From NCBI RefSeq assembly GCF_003385515.1, contig NZ_QNVT01000012.1, positions 62,001 to 126,000 of the forward strand: a DNA stretch of 64,000 nucleotides, read 5' to 3'. Numbering within the stretch: the first letter of the stretch is position 1; each line of letters opens with the position of its first letter. The notes under the pieces are model-generated. The model was given only the letters and a program-made list of their open reading frames with translations, searched no databases and was not told the origin of the DNA. Position numbers and translations under genes: made by a program. The DNA comes from Chryseobacterium pennae. Lineage in GTDB: Bacteria > Bacteroidota > Bacteroidia > Flavobacteriales > Weeksellaceae. Positions 15,787 through 25,137 of this stretch are shown piece after piece.

Positions 15787-15864
15787 CTACATTGCATCAG
15801 ATTACACTTATAAAATTGGAAAGTTTCTTCTGAACGTTATTTTTATCCATCCTAATGTTAAGAA

Positions 15865-16581
15865 CTATAAAAGTTCATTTATGTAAGCTTTAAAACCTTC
15901 AAAATCCGCAGCGGGATTGGGTGGGATTCCGACAATATTACCCTGTTTGTCCAATACAATCAGCCGGGGATAGAAGAAAACTTTTGAAAATTTTATAATA
16001 TCGTGTTCCGCTCGTTTTTCCTCGGTATATAATTGCAAGGAATTTTTACTCGAAAACACTCCTATTCCTTCTTTCCAAGCTTTTTCGTCATCTATACCAA
16101 TTGATATAAACTGTACATTTTTATCCTTAAAAAAATCTTCAGCTTTTTCAATAGATGGAGTAATCCCTTTACACGTGAAACATCCGTTAAACCAAAAATC
16201 AAGTATGACAACTTTACCTTTGAAATCCGTCAATTGGTGCTTTGTTCCTATAGTATCAGGAAGACTGAAATTATAAAAAGGATCACCTTTTTTTAGATTA
16301 TTTTGAGCATATTCAAATGTTTCTTTAACCTCCTTAAAATAAGGATTCCTTTTATCGACATGTTGAATATAAAAATTATGCAGATCCTTTGAAATCGGGG
16401 AATCCCATTTGGTACGGAAAAAATCTCTTGCAATATAAGAAAGAAGAAAATCTCGTACATCAGGTACCTTACCAAATTCTTTGACCACAAGCTCACTAAA
16501 TTCTACTGGCTGGGTAAAGCGAACAATATAGGATTCTCCCTTAATTTTGTCATGGTTAGATAATAATATATAATTGGTCAA
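15865..16581 (-). pseudogene. TlpA-like thiol-disulfide protein, C-terminal part (frameshifted)
   Basis: This frame begins with a TTG codon that is unlikely to be a real start and encodes the second half of a TlpA-family protein. A helical linker is followed by a thioredoxin-like domain starting FSLPDTIG, with KVVILDFWFNGCFTCK placing the redox motif C-F-T-C. The upstream frame 16620-17297 supplies the missing first half. Adding a single base to the A9 run at 16639-16647 joins the two into one reading frame of about 477 residues, the usual size of DUF4369-TlpA proteins. It belongs to the SusCD locus and would act in the periplasm. Confidence 0.75.
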
Positions 16582-16619
16582 GATATGTCTGCCACCATAA
16601 TAATTAATAATGTCCTTAT

Positions 16620-17297
16620 TTAAAAAAGGAGCGATCCGTTTTTTTTTATATATTTTTCAAAGAGGATGGCCACAGAGTCTGAATAATTTCGGACTGAATG
16701 ATCTAAAATCAAATCCATACTTCCATCAAATTGCTGTGCCTTGATAAACTGCAAATCAAGAGGGTCCTTAAGTTTAGATACCCGACACATTGAATCAATA
16801 ATATTTAAATATATATCCGCATTTACATATTTGTCGGTGATACTTGTTCTATCCCACGATAGACGATGTATGCCTGTAGCAAGACGCTTTTGATTGATGG
16901 CTTTTAACAGGTTAAGCTTTTCCACACCCTTCCCATTAAAGGTAATATTACCCAATCCAAGTTTGTTCACATCCGGTATGGTAATCGTGAAATTATCACC
17001 GGGATTTACCATTACATCGAAGCTCCCGGGTAAAAAAACGAGTCTATTATTAATAGTAATTCCGGCCCTAGCTCTTCTTTTTAGCTCAAAGTCAAACTTA
17101 AATTTGCCATTGTTGGTCACAAGTTGAATATTTTGCACTTCTGTTTTTGCAAATTGCCCATCAAAAATGACTAATTCGATATTAGTTGTTGTGTCTCGTG
17201 CGTTCTCAATTATTCCTGAAATACTTGTTTTTTTTTGACCAAAGGAGATTTGTACCGTAAAAAAATACAGTACAAGCATTAATAATAATTTTTTCAT
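16620..17297 (-). pseudogene. TlpA-like thiol-disulfide protein, N-terminal part (frameshifted)
   Basis: A 225-residue first half: signal peptide MKKLLLMLVLYFF...SFGQ, then a DUF4369-like beta domain (SISGIIENA, later LPGSFDVMVNPGDNFTI) and the start of the helical linker. The frame ends KKNGSLLF just after a run of nine A residues on the coding strand. One more A would carry the frame on through KKKRIAPFLNKD into the downstream thioredoxin part. The break is either a real inactivating mutation, slippage, or a sequencing error in a homopolymer. The gene lies 20 bases downstream of susD. Confidence 0.75.
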
Positions 17298-17317
17298 GAT
17301 TTCTGTTGTTTTAAATG

Positions 17318-18673
17318 CTAGTTCTGTTCTATACCGCTGTAGTTAATGATATATTGTGGAATTGGAAAGACATAACGGGCATCATGTGGAGGTAATCTAT
17401 AAATATTGTCACCAACAACTCGTACTAAGGTTTTAGCGTAACGAGGGTCTTTGTTTAACCGTTTAAGATCTTGAAAGCGGAGACCTCTTTTTAATAGCTC
17501 TTTTCTACGCTCTGCTAAGATTACATCGAGCGCTTCAAGATTGGTAGCTGCTGACAAAGGAATAAATGTATTCGCTTTAAATCTCGAAAAAAGTAATTGA
17601 TTGAGCATTTGCATGGCTCGAACTTTATCACCAATTCTTGCTTCACACTCTGCCCCTATCAATAAAACTTCATCTACAGCCGTACCTGCTAAATTATTTG
17701 CAACCAAATGACCACGCCAGATAAACTTACCATCCCGAAGTCGGAAATAAAGCGTTTTTCGTAAATCGTTATCGTTATATTGATCATACAGTTGATCTGG
17801 AATGTATGCTGAGGTGCTCGATGTTTCGTAAGGATTTGATAACTGAGTCTGAATATGTATCTCCTTGCTTTTCAAGAAAAGTGGTCTTGAAACTACCGGA
17901 TTAAAGCTATTATAGTCATCTAATATTGATTTGATAGCTAAAGAATTTTGTGCCGCCTTGAGTGCTTTCGGGTAGTCATCCATATAAAGGTAAGTTCTTG
18001 CTAACAAAGCGAATGCACCTGCATTCGTAATATGTGTACCAGAAACTGCATTTTTGGGTAATAAAACTGAAGCAGCTTGAAGATCTTCCGTAATTCGCTG
18101 ATAGGTTAGCTTTAAATTGCTTCTGAAAATGGGTTCATTAATGTCGGCATCTAATTTCAAAGGAATCCCTAAATCCCTTTCAGCAGTATTGGCATCATAA
18201 TATTTACAAAATGTCATCGCTAGATTTAAAAAAGCACGTGACCGATGATATAGAGCTGTTCCTTCTATTCGGTCATACAGTCCCGCATTACTTTCAGTTC
18301 TTGTGATCTTGGTCAGCACTTTTAAGGTGACATTACAGGTCTGGATTTGTTTATAGGCATAGTCCCATTCTTCCCCATAATCCGCTCCACCTAATCTAGG
18401 AAATTCGTCAATTGTCCAGGTTAATAGTTTACGGTTGAAATCATAAAAAAGTGAATTGTATTGTGCCAGAGACACTTCAAAGTCATCGCAAGAAGCTTCC
18501 ATAGAACCACGACCATCATAAATAAATATCTCTGAATTCATTAGCAGATCTAAATCACTTAGTGTTGTAGGCACAATCAATTTTATATCCTGTTTCTCTT
18601 CTAACCACTCTTTTGAGCAGCTAGAAAATAGTACTACAGTACATATTGATAAAAATTTTATCATTGTTTTCAT
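17318..18673 (-). CDS. SusD/RagB-family outer membrane lipoprotein
   Basis: A 451-residue surface lipoprotein. The lipobox FSSC lies at about residues 16-19 of the N-terminal signal. The SusD fold shows in the helical TPR-like framework: ALYHRSRAFLNLAM near residue 140, AGAFALLARTYLYMDDYPKAL near 225, and ILAERRKELLKRGLRFQDLKRLN near the C-terminus. It starts 10 bases after the SusC gene, the obligatory pair. SusD caps the SusC channel and captures ligand. Because the neighbours are thiol-redox and small-peptide genes rather than glycosidases, the ligand may be a peptide; this is inference. Confidence 0.92.
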   Translation of the reverse strand: MKTMIKFLSICTVVLFSSCSKEWLEEKQDIKLIVPTTLSDLDLLMNSEIFIYDGRGSMEASCDDFEVSLAQYNSLFYDFNRKLLTWTIDEFPRLGGADYGEEWDYAYKQIQTCNVTLKVLTKITRTESNAGLYDRIEGTALYHRSRAFLNLAMTFCKYYDANTAERDLGIPLKLDADINEPIFRSNLKLTYQRITEDLQAASVLLPKNAVSGTHITNAGAFALLARTYLYMDDYPKALKAAQNSLAIKSILDDYNSFNPVVSRPLFLKSKEIHIQTQLSNPYETSSTSAYIPDQLYDQYNDNDLRKTLYFRLRDGKFIWRGHLVANNLAGTAVDEVLLIGAECEARIGDKVRAMQMLNQLLFSRFKANTFIPLSAATNLEALDVILAERRKELLKRGLRFQDLKRLNKDPRYAKTLVRVVGDNIYRLPPHDARYVFPIPQYIINYSGIEQN

Positions 18674-18683
18674 AGGTTCAGTT

Positions 18684-21600
18684 TTATAAGTTAGTGCTTA
18701 TTCCAAATGCGATTGTTCGTATAGGTTTTGCTCTTGGAAAATCTGGGTCAAGGTTGATTTTGTTTGCCTTCCATATCATGCAAACGTTATTTATATAGGC
18801 AAAAACACGTAAGTTTTTTAAGTGCATTCTCCTTAATATATTAGGGGTTAATGCATACGAAAGATTGATATACTGAAGGCGTATATGATCGCCCTTATTC
18901 ACCAGCACTTCCGAATTGCGATAATATTGATCTGCCGCAATTTCTGCTGGATAGGTCATTGCGGGAACATTGGTTCTTACTTCATCCCCAGGTGCCTGCC
19001 ACCTATCATAAAAGTCCGTATGTGCATAATAATCGTTGTAGAGCGAAGAATACATTATCGAATTCTTTCTAAAATAATACCCAAAACGGTAGGTTATATT
19101 AAAAGACAAATCAAATCCTTTGTAACTGAATGTATTACGTAGAGCACCGAAGTACGGCGCTAATGCATTCCCGTTATAGATCAAGTTATTTTCAGGATCA
19201 GTCGCTAACTGCTGGGTTATTTTAGCGTAGTCTGTTGATGGTCGTCCATCTAAAGTTCCCCTTGCCTGCCCTGTTTGTGGATCAAGCCCCGCCCATGGAT
19301 AGCTGTAGATTCCGAACAATGATCTTCCCTCAACTGGATTATAATCATTATTAACCCTTCCAATACTGTTATCAGTTAGAAAGTTAAAAATTGTAGTAGA
19401 TCTTTTATATTTTGTGACGATATCCTTAGCATAAGAAAAAATGGCTGTTGTTTTCCAGCTAAAACTCTCATTTTGAAGATTGATTGAATTGAGTTCAACA
19501 TCAACTCCTTTGCCATTCATGTTGGCAAGATTACCTCGAAATGAGCTAAATCCGGTTGTTGGATCAATATCCCCATTGCCAATCAGATCATTACCTTTTC
19601 GATTAAAATATTCGACGCTCCCCGAAAGTCTGTTATTATGTAAGGCATAATCAAAACCTACATTGAACATTCTATTTCTTTCCCAACGAAGTTCATTATT
19701 TGGAGCAGTGACTAAATCTGCTGAAGGTAAACTGTTTTCATAATTCCTTGTAAAACGTGCTGTAGTATAAGCTGTGGTACTTCGATCTATATTTCCGCTG
19801 TAACCAAAGGTTGATCGCAAACTTAATTCATGTAACCAATCAAGATTGTAGAAACTTTCTTTATTAATATTCCATTTTACCCCTGTTGACCATAATGGTA
19901 CTGATTTTTGATTAGTCTTTACACCAAAAAGATTAGACTGGTCAATCCTTGCACTCGCAGAAACAACATAACGCAGATCATAATTATATGCCCCGTTGAA
20001 ATAATAGGATCGCATGCGGTCAATAGTTCCTGAATAGTCATCATAATTCGGAATTAAGGCAGAACTACCGTTAGCATACTGATTAAAGCGTGTTAAATAG
20101 TCTACTAAAACGCTTGAACCTACATTGGGGTCAAAACCATATTGTCTTGAACTTATACTGTTTGCCTTTGTTTCTCTGACCTCAAATCCAGCAATGGCAT
20201 TAACCTGATGTTTATTCCATTTTTGATCGAAATTTAATTGAAAACGGCCATTTAGTGCATTGAGTTCAGCATTTGTATTATCGAGCATACCTCCCAAAGG
20301 TATATTTCGGGTGAGTATGCCGTCTGTAACGGTCGTATACAAATTGATCTGGTTTCGCATGAAGTAGCTATCCTGACTATAGAAGTTTCTACGTTTTCCC
20401 TGTTGGTTCTCGTATTGAAACCTAGCTTCAGCAGATAGTGACGGAATGATAGTATATTTTAAAGCTGCATTCAACCTCATTTCAGATTGCTTGTTTTTAT
20501 TGTCCTGATATTTGAGTTCATCCAATGGCTTAAAATCCCAGTTCAACAAGCCTTCTGAAAGTGCTTTTTGTTTTAGTAAAGTGCTATGATCTTTTATTAC
20601 GACGGTTGGATTTCCGTTTTCATCAACCAGTCTTGCATAAGGATACATCATTTCCTGTCCCATATTGGTCAACATAGACACAACATCTGATGTTGACTGA
20701 TTATTTTGATTGTAAGAAATACCAGCCGAAATTTCTAATTTTTCAATCGGCCGAAAAACCTGGTTGCTATTCAGGCTTACTCTGCTGAATCCGTTTCCTT
20801 TCTCTGAATTTTGGTTTTTATCAAATCCGGCAGAGAAGTAATAGGTATACTTATTTGTGCCGCCATTAAAATTTAACGCATACTGTTGTTTTACACTGTT
20901 TCGATAGAGATACTTTTTTATATCGTTCCGGAGATTTCCATTACGTAGCGCATCAATTTGTGAATTTGCCTGCTGTTCTGAGATCAATCCATTCTTTTGA
21001 TCGTTCAGAATGTTCACTACTGGGGAATATGGTCTGTTTTCAGCAGTATTTTCTATGATCGTATTATAAAATCCCTTATCAAAAAGCATCTTTTCAATGT
21101 CAATGAAGTCTGTCGGCTTGATCTGTGGAATATAATCCAGATCAGGCTTCTGCCCTATTGTGACATTGGTGGTAAAACCGATGTTCATAGGCTGGTCTGA
21201 TTGTCCTTTTTTAGTTTTTATGACAATCACACCATTGCCAGCACGTACACCCCAGATGGAAGCAGCAGCAGCATCCTTTAGTATGTCTATATCCTCTATG
21301 TCATTCGGGTTGATATTGTTGATGTCACCCTCATAAGGAAAATTATCAACCACAATCAATGGCTGGTCATTTCCAAAAATAGTAGCCTGTCCACGGATCG
21401 TAAGTCTGGGAACGCTGGAACGCTCATCAAAGAGGATCGAAGGGGCAATACCTTTCAGTCTACTGATAACGTCGGTTGAGACCTGCCTGTTAAATGTAGC
21501 ATTGTCTACCTTGGAAAACGACCCTGTTGCCCGCTCCTTCGGTATACTCTGATAACCACTGCTGGCTGTTACGGATACTTCCTCGATCAGGTTTGTATTT

Positions 21601-22232
21601 GAGTTAAGAACAATTTTAGCGGCTGACCTCGTATTGATTTCAGTCTGACGGAATCCTAAATAAGAAACCTGCAGAACAGCGTCGCTATACTCATCGGGGA
21701 TCTCAAAAGCACCAGAGGCATCAGAAGCAGTAATGAAATTACTTCCTTTTACCTGAATGGTGGCACCGACGAGTGGATTGCCCTTTTCATCGAAGACCTT
21801 CCCCTTAATGGTTTCTATTGTTGCCTTTTTTTTTGAAGTGGGAACATTCTTCTGATTGGTAGCCTTTCGCTCCTTTAAGATTATAATGCCGTCCGCGATT
21901 TCAAATGCAATGGGCTGATTATTGAAGAGTGTTCTCAGCGTCTCCTCTAACGTGGCATTCTTTAAATCAACCGTGATCGGTCCTGCCTTTTTTAGCAGAT
22001 CGTCATTGTAGGCGAAATCATACTTTGTGGCTTTACGGATTTCCGTAATTGCGGTTTTCAGAGGTGCTTTTTGTAGGGAAAGGCTTATACCTTGTGCCTT
22101 GATTGCTGTACCACTGGCGAGTAGCATAAACAGCAGACTGCTCTTTATGCCAATGCCACGCAGATTTCTCCTAGAAAACATATCCAATGAGATGGGTATG
22201 TTTTCTCTGTGGAAAAAATGATCTTTTTTCAT
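18684..22232 (-). CDS. SusC/RagA-family TonB-dependent transporter with STN domain
   Basis: A 1182-residue outer membrane receptor. After a signal region (ending TAIKAQ, about residue 47) comes an STN/secretin-type domain (LKTAITEIRKATKYDFAYND) that can talk to FecR. A carboxypeptidase-D regulatory-like beta domain follows (IKGKVFDEKGNPLVGATIQVKG), then the plug (TGSFSKVDNATFNRQ, IRGQATIFGNDQPLIVVDNF, DIEDIDILKDAAAASIWG), then a 22-strand barrel ending FGISTNL. It is preceded by a FecR/ECF sigma pair, so signal transduction from substrate binding is expected. Confidence 0.95.
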   Translation of the reverse strand: MKKDHFFHRENIPISLDMFSRRNLRGIGIKSSLLFMLLASGTAIKAQGISLSLQKAPLKTAITEIRKATKYDFAYNDDLLKKAGPITVDLKNATLEETLRTLFNNQPIAFEIADGIIILKERKATNQKNVPTSKKKATIETIKGKVFDEKGNPLVGATIQVKGSNFITASDASGAFEIPDEYSDAVLQVSYLGFRQTEINTRSAAKIVLNSNTNLIEEVSVTASSGYQSIPKERATGSFSKVDNATFNRQVSTDVISRLKGIAPSILFDERSSVPRLTIRGQATIFGNDQPLIVVDNFPYEGDINNINPNDIEDIDILKDAAAASIWGVRAGNGVIVIKTKKGQSDQPMNIGFTTNVTIGQKPDLDYIPQIKPTDFIDIEKMLFDKGFYNTIIENTAENRPYSPVVNILNDQKNGLISEQQANSQIDALRNGNLRNDIKKYLYRNSVKQQYALNFNGGTNKYTYYFSAGFDKNQNSEKGNGFSRVSLNSNQVFRPIEKLEISAGISYNQNNQSTSDVVSMLTNMGQEMMYPYARLVDENGNPTVVIKDHSTLLKQKALSEGLLNWDFKPLDELKYQDNKNKQSEMRLNAALKYTIIPSLSAEARFQYENQQGKRRNFYSQDSYFMRNQINLYTTVTDGILTRNIPLGGMLDNTNAELNALNGRFQLNFDQKWNKHQVNAIAGFEVRETKANSISSRQYGFDPNVGSSVLVDYLTRFNQYANGSSALIPNYDDYSGTIDRMRSYYFNGAYNYDLRYVVSASARIDQSNLFGVKTNQKSVPLWSTGVKWNINKESFYNLDWLHELSLRSTFGYSGNIDRSTTAYTTARFTRNYENSLPSADLVTAPNNELRWERNRMFNVGFDYALHNNRLSGSVEYFNRKGNDLIGNGDIDPTTGFSSFRGNLANMNGKGVDVELNSINLQNESFSWKTTAIFSYAKDIVTKYKRSTTIFNFLTDNSIGRVNNDYNPVEGRSLFGIYSYPWAGLDPQTGQARGTLDGRPSTDYAKITQQLATDPENNLIYNGNALAPYFGALRNTFSYKGFDLSFNITYRFGYYFRKNSIMYSSLYNDYYAHTDFYDRWQAPGDEVRTNVPAMTYPAEIAADQYYRNSEVLVNKGDHIRLQYINLSYALTPNILRRMHLKNLRVFAYINNVCMIWKANKINLDPDFPRAKPIRTIAFGISTNL

Positions 22233-22294
22233 AGATTTGTGTAGGGTTTGTTTGTATTTAGTTGCTCAAAACTTTCGTATATATAGACCCTATT

Positions 22295-22318
22295 GCCGGA
22301 GTGCTCGAACACTCCGGC
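22295..22318 (-). promoter_or_regulatory. Intercistronic hairpin between fecR and susC
   Basis: GCCGGAGTG (22295-22303) pairs perfectly with CACTCCGGC (22310-22318). Read in the direction of the operon (- strand) it has no following T-run, so it more likely protects or attenuates the message between the fecR and susC genes than ends it. A T-run on the + side would serve transcription from the left. Confidence 0.6.
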
Positions 22319-22355
22319 TTCTTTTTGGGCCAACATATGAAACAGTAAAATTTAT

Positions 22356-23522
22356 TTATTTTATGATGGTAAGCCTCCTTCCTTTCTGTACCTCGAATTT
22401 TAAATTTGTGATCTGCTCCAATGCATATAGAACACTGGATAATTTCTTCTTTCTACTGATCGTGGCACTCACCGTTATAGTTGGTACCTGACTGTAATCC
22501 ACATCAATATCATACCAGCGTTCAAGCTGCTTAAAGGCCTCTTTTAACGGAATACCAGTGAACTGGAAGTCATTTCTTGTCCATGCCGTAAAGACTTCGG
22601 TGTCCACATCATCGACAAAATATATGGAAGATAGTGAGAACAGTTTCCCCTGTTGTCCAGGTTTTAATATTACCGGCGTATTGTTCTGCGAATTGCTGAG
22701 TTCAACTTTGCCACTGATAAGCGTGGTCTGGATTGCATTTTCATTTTCATAGGAATTGATATTGAATTTTGTCCCCAGTACTTTCAAATGTTGATGTCTT
22801 GCGTTGACGATAAAAGGCTTTTTCGCATTATGTGTTACTTCAAAGTACCCCTCTCCTTGTAGTTCTACTACCCTTTCATTTTCTGTAAACTGCGTCGGAT
22901 ACTTTAGCGAGGATTCCGCATTCAGCCATACTTTTGTGCCATCCGGTAAGGTCATCTGATATTTTCCTTTCCTTGGTGTAGAAAGGGTGGCATATTGTAC
23001 GGAAGTTTTTGATATTGAAGTACCGTCTGCGTAGGAAGTACCATTGTTATCCGTTTTAATCGGTTCTCCTTTTAACGCTATGGTTTTACCATCTTCAAAA
23101 GTCAGGATGGCCTGATCCTTTCCCGGGTCAATATCTTTTGTAGTGACTGATGTTATGGTGTTTAGCAGACTGTTATTGGACTGAAAATATATATACAGTA
23201 AAGATGAAATGGAAATTGCAAGTAAAACCGCAGCGGCAGTAAACCAGCCTTTCCAACGGGAATTAGATTTTCGTTTATCCAATAAAGTATTCAATTGGTT
23301 GACTCTATTGTCCGTACCTGATTCTATTGTGTCAAATTCGATTAGGTCGGAAGCAAGCGGTTCCTTTGCCAGAAGTCCATCAAAAACAGCCTTATTGGAA
23401 TTACTTTGTTGGACCCAGGTATCAATTGTCTTCTGTTCTAATGCAGTTAGCTCCTCTCCTCTTACATATTTGGTCAGTAATGGTACAATTGTTAATTCTT
23501 CGATAAGCTTACGATCTTCCAT
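22356..23522 (-). CDS. FecR-family anti-sigma factor
   Basis: A 388-residue inner membrane regulator. A cytoplasmic helical region (1-90) would bind the sigma factor. A single transmembrane helix (GWFTAAAVLLAISISSLLYIYF, about 91-112) follows, and then a periplasmic FecR domain containing QYATLSTPRKGKYQMTLPDGTKVWLNAESSL-type strands (core LPDGTKVWLNAESSL) and AKKPFIVNAR. A C-terminal DUF4974-like part (GIPLKEAFKQLERWYDIDVDY) would meet the STN domain of SusC. It lies between the sigma gene and susC, the standard trans-envelope signalling order. Confidence 0.93.
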   Translation of the reverse strand: MEDRKLIEELTIVPLLTKYVRGEELTALEQKTIDTWVQQSNSNKAVFDGLLAKEPLASDLIEFDTIESGTDNRVNQLNTLLDKRKSNSRWKGWFTAAAVLLAISISSLLYIYFQSNNSLLNTITSVTTKDIDPGKDQAILTFEDGKTIALKGEPIKTDNNGTSYADGTSISKTSVQYATLSTPRKGKYQMTLPDGTKVWLNAESSLKYPTQFTENERVVELQGEGYFEVTHNAKKPFIVNARHQHLKVLGTKFNINSYENENAIQTTLISGKVELSNSQNNTPVILKPGQQGKLFSLSSIYFVDDVDTEVFTAWTRNDFQFTGIPLKEAFKQLERWYDIDVDYSQVPTITVSATISRKKKLSSVLYALEQITNLKFEVQKGRRLTIIK

Positions 23523-23583
23523 TGGTTCCTTTTATTATGGAAACAGGAAAATGGTAGGGCTTGTCTCAAAAAAATTAAAAAAA

Positions 23584-24165
23584 TTAGAAATAAAGTAGCA
23601 AAAGTGCGATTCCAGCACCTGAGAGGTTATTTTTTAATAGGGAAATGGCTCTGGATTTTTGGGTATTGACAGTGCTGACCGGAATATCCAGCTCCTGAGA
23701 GATTTCCTTTGCAGATTTTCCGTCAATAATTTTCTGCATGACAATCCTGTACGGTTCTGGGAGCAGCTCTATCGCTGCATATAGTTCCTGTAGAACCTCA
23801 GCCTGTATGATCTTGCTCAGTACATTCTGCTCGGCTTCATCAAAATCAAGAATATAGGTATCAAACCGTCTCAGCCTTACTTTTTCTTTTTCAATGGCAT
23901 TCAGACAGCTATTTTTTACTGATATATATAAAAACGCTTTGATACTAGATAAGGTAGTAAAGTCTGTTCTTTTATCGTGGAGTTTCAGAAAAACATCCAT
24001 CACGATTTCCTGTGGATCAACCTGCTCAAAACTGGCCATCAACCTGGTTGCGAAAAATATCAGAGAAGTGTTATACAGACGGAAAATTCTTTCAAAAGCA
24101 ATTCTATCACCGCTCTGAAACTCTTTAAGCAGTGCCCTTTCTTCGATCACATTCTGGAGTGTCAT
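23584..24165 (-). CDS. ECF RNA polymerase sigma factor
   Basis: A 193-residue sigma-70 family protein. Region 2 is visible in RIFRLYNTSLIFFATRL and QEIVMDVFLKLHD; region 4 in LPEPYRIVMQKIIDGKSAKEISQELDIPVSTVNTQ (core KEISQELDIPVSTVN). It starts the transcription unit sigma-FecR-SusC-SusD-TlpA. A 238-base AT-rich gap follows upstream (24166-24403) with no gene. Activity is expected to be controlled by the adjacent FecR. Confidence 0.93.
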   Translation of the reverse strand: MTLQNVIEERALLKEFQSGDRIAFERIFRLYNTSLIFFATRLMASFEQVDPQEIVMDVFLKLHDKRTDFTTLSSIKAFLYISVKNSCLNAIEKEKVRLRRFDTYILDFDEAEQNVLSKIIQAEVLQELYAAIELLPEPYRIVMQKIIDGKSAKEISQELDIPVSTVNTQKSRAISLLKNNLSGAGIALLLLYF

Positions 24166-24403
24166 AATAGGGCTATTGGCGAATGTTATGTAAAGTTAAG
24201 TAATTATAATTCCATTACGAAATTAAGTTGGACATAATACATCAGGGAATAAATACTGCCTACACTATGTTGTGGGAAAAGGACAGTATGAACATTTTTA
24301 ATGCTTAAATTTAATATGATTAAAATTGGAAGATAGTTATCAAAATAAATTGGAAAATGTTCATTACTACCCTTACTTAGATTCGATACCATTATTTGCT
24401 ATT

Positions 24404-25108
24404 TCATTTAATTTCATCAATATATATACATTCATAGATGCCACGTTTTCCATTATAATCTTTATAACGCATTTTCTTGCTTTTGCCATTGTGGGTAATT
24501 TCTATTATCCAATCATAGTTACCAAAAAATAAGGCTGGCTGAACCAGCATATTTGACCCTTCTTTCAATTGAAATGGAGCTGTCCATTTAGCTTTTTCAT
24601 TTTCGGTATTGCCTGCGCTGTCCCATATCTCTATCCTATTTGCCGGCAGCCTAGGATACTCCTGAATAGGTTCAACCTTACAGACATTACCGAAAATTAG
24701 AAACATACATGTTTTATCATCATATCTTGCCCCTTCAGGATAAGTTTCAAAACCTATCTTTTCCCAAATATATTTGGTTTCCTTAGGGGCACAGGTCAAA
24801 ATAAATGCCTTATATTCTGTATACAGATACTTTTTCCGAAGATTATCTATCATAAACTTAGCTACTCCCCTTTTTTGAAAATCCATTTTTGTTTCCGCCA
24901 TAGAAACATAGATACAAACTAGATCTTCGTATTTATATGCTATAAAACCAATCGTTTTACCATCTTGTATTGCTACAGCCAGACAATTATTTTCAAAACA
25001 TCGCTGGATTTCAGACCAATTATTCGATGGAAAAGTTGTCCAAGTAAATATTTCGCTTAGATCGCTTTCATCGGGACTAAAGTTGATCTCAATAGGAGTT
25101 AACATCAT
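24404..25108 (-). CDS. GNAT-family N-acetyltransferase
   Basis: A 234-residue enzyme. The first 150 residues fit the GNAT fold: a beta strand with CLAVAIQDGKTIGFIAYKY, the acetyl-CoA loop region MDFQKRGVAKFMIDNLRKK (a Q-K-R-G-V-A version of the usual Q/R-x-x-G-x-G/A), and the YIWEKIGFETYPEG strand near 120. The last 85 residues form an extra beta-rich domain of unknown role. It follows the PD-(D/E)XK gene by 29 bases in the same direction, so it may be cotranscribed. Substrate unknown. Confidence 0.75.
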   Translation of the reverse strand: MMLTPIEINFSPDESDLSEIFTWTTFPSNNWSEIQRCFENNCLAVAIQDGKTIGFIAYKYEDLVCIYVSMAETKMDFQKRGVAKFMIDNLRKKYLYTEYKAFILTCAPKETKYIWEKIGFETYPEGARYDDKTCMFLIFGNVCKVEPIQEYPRLPANRIEIWDSAGNTENEKAKWTAPFQLKEGSNMLVQPALFFGNYDWIIEITHNGKSKKMRYKDYNGKRGIYECIYIDEIK

Positions 25109-25137
25109 AACCAGATTTGAAATAGTAAATAAAATTA

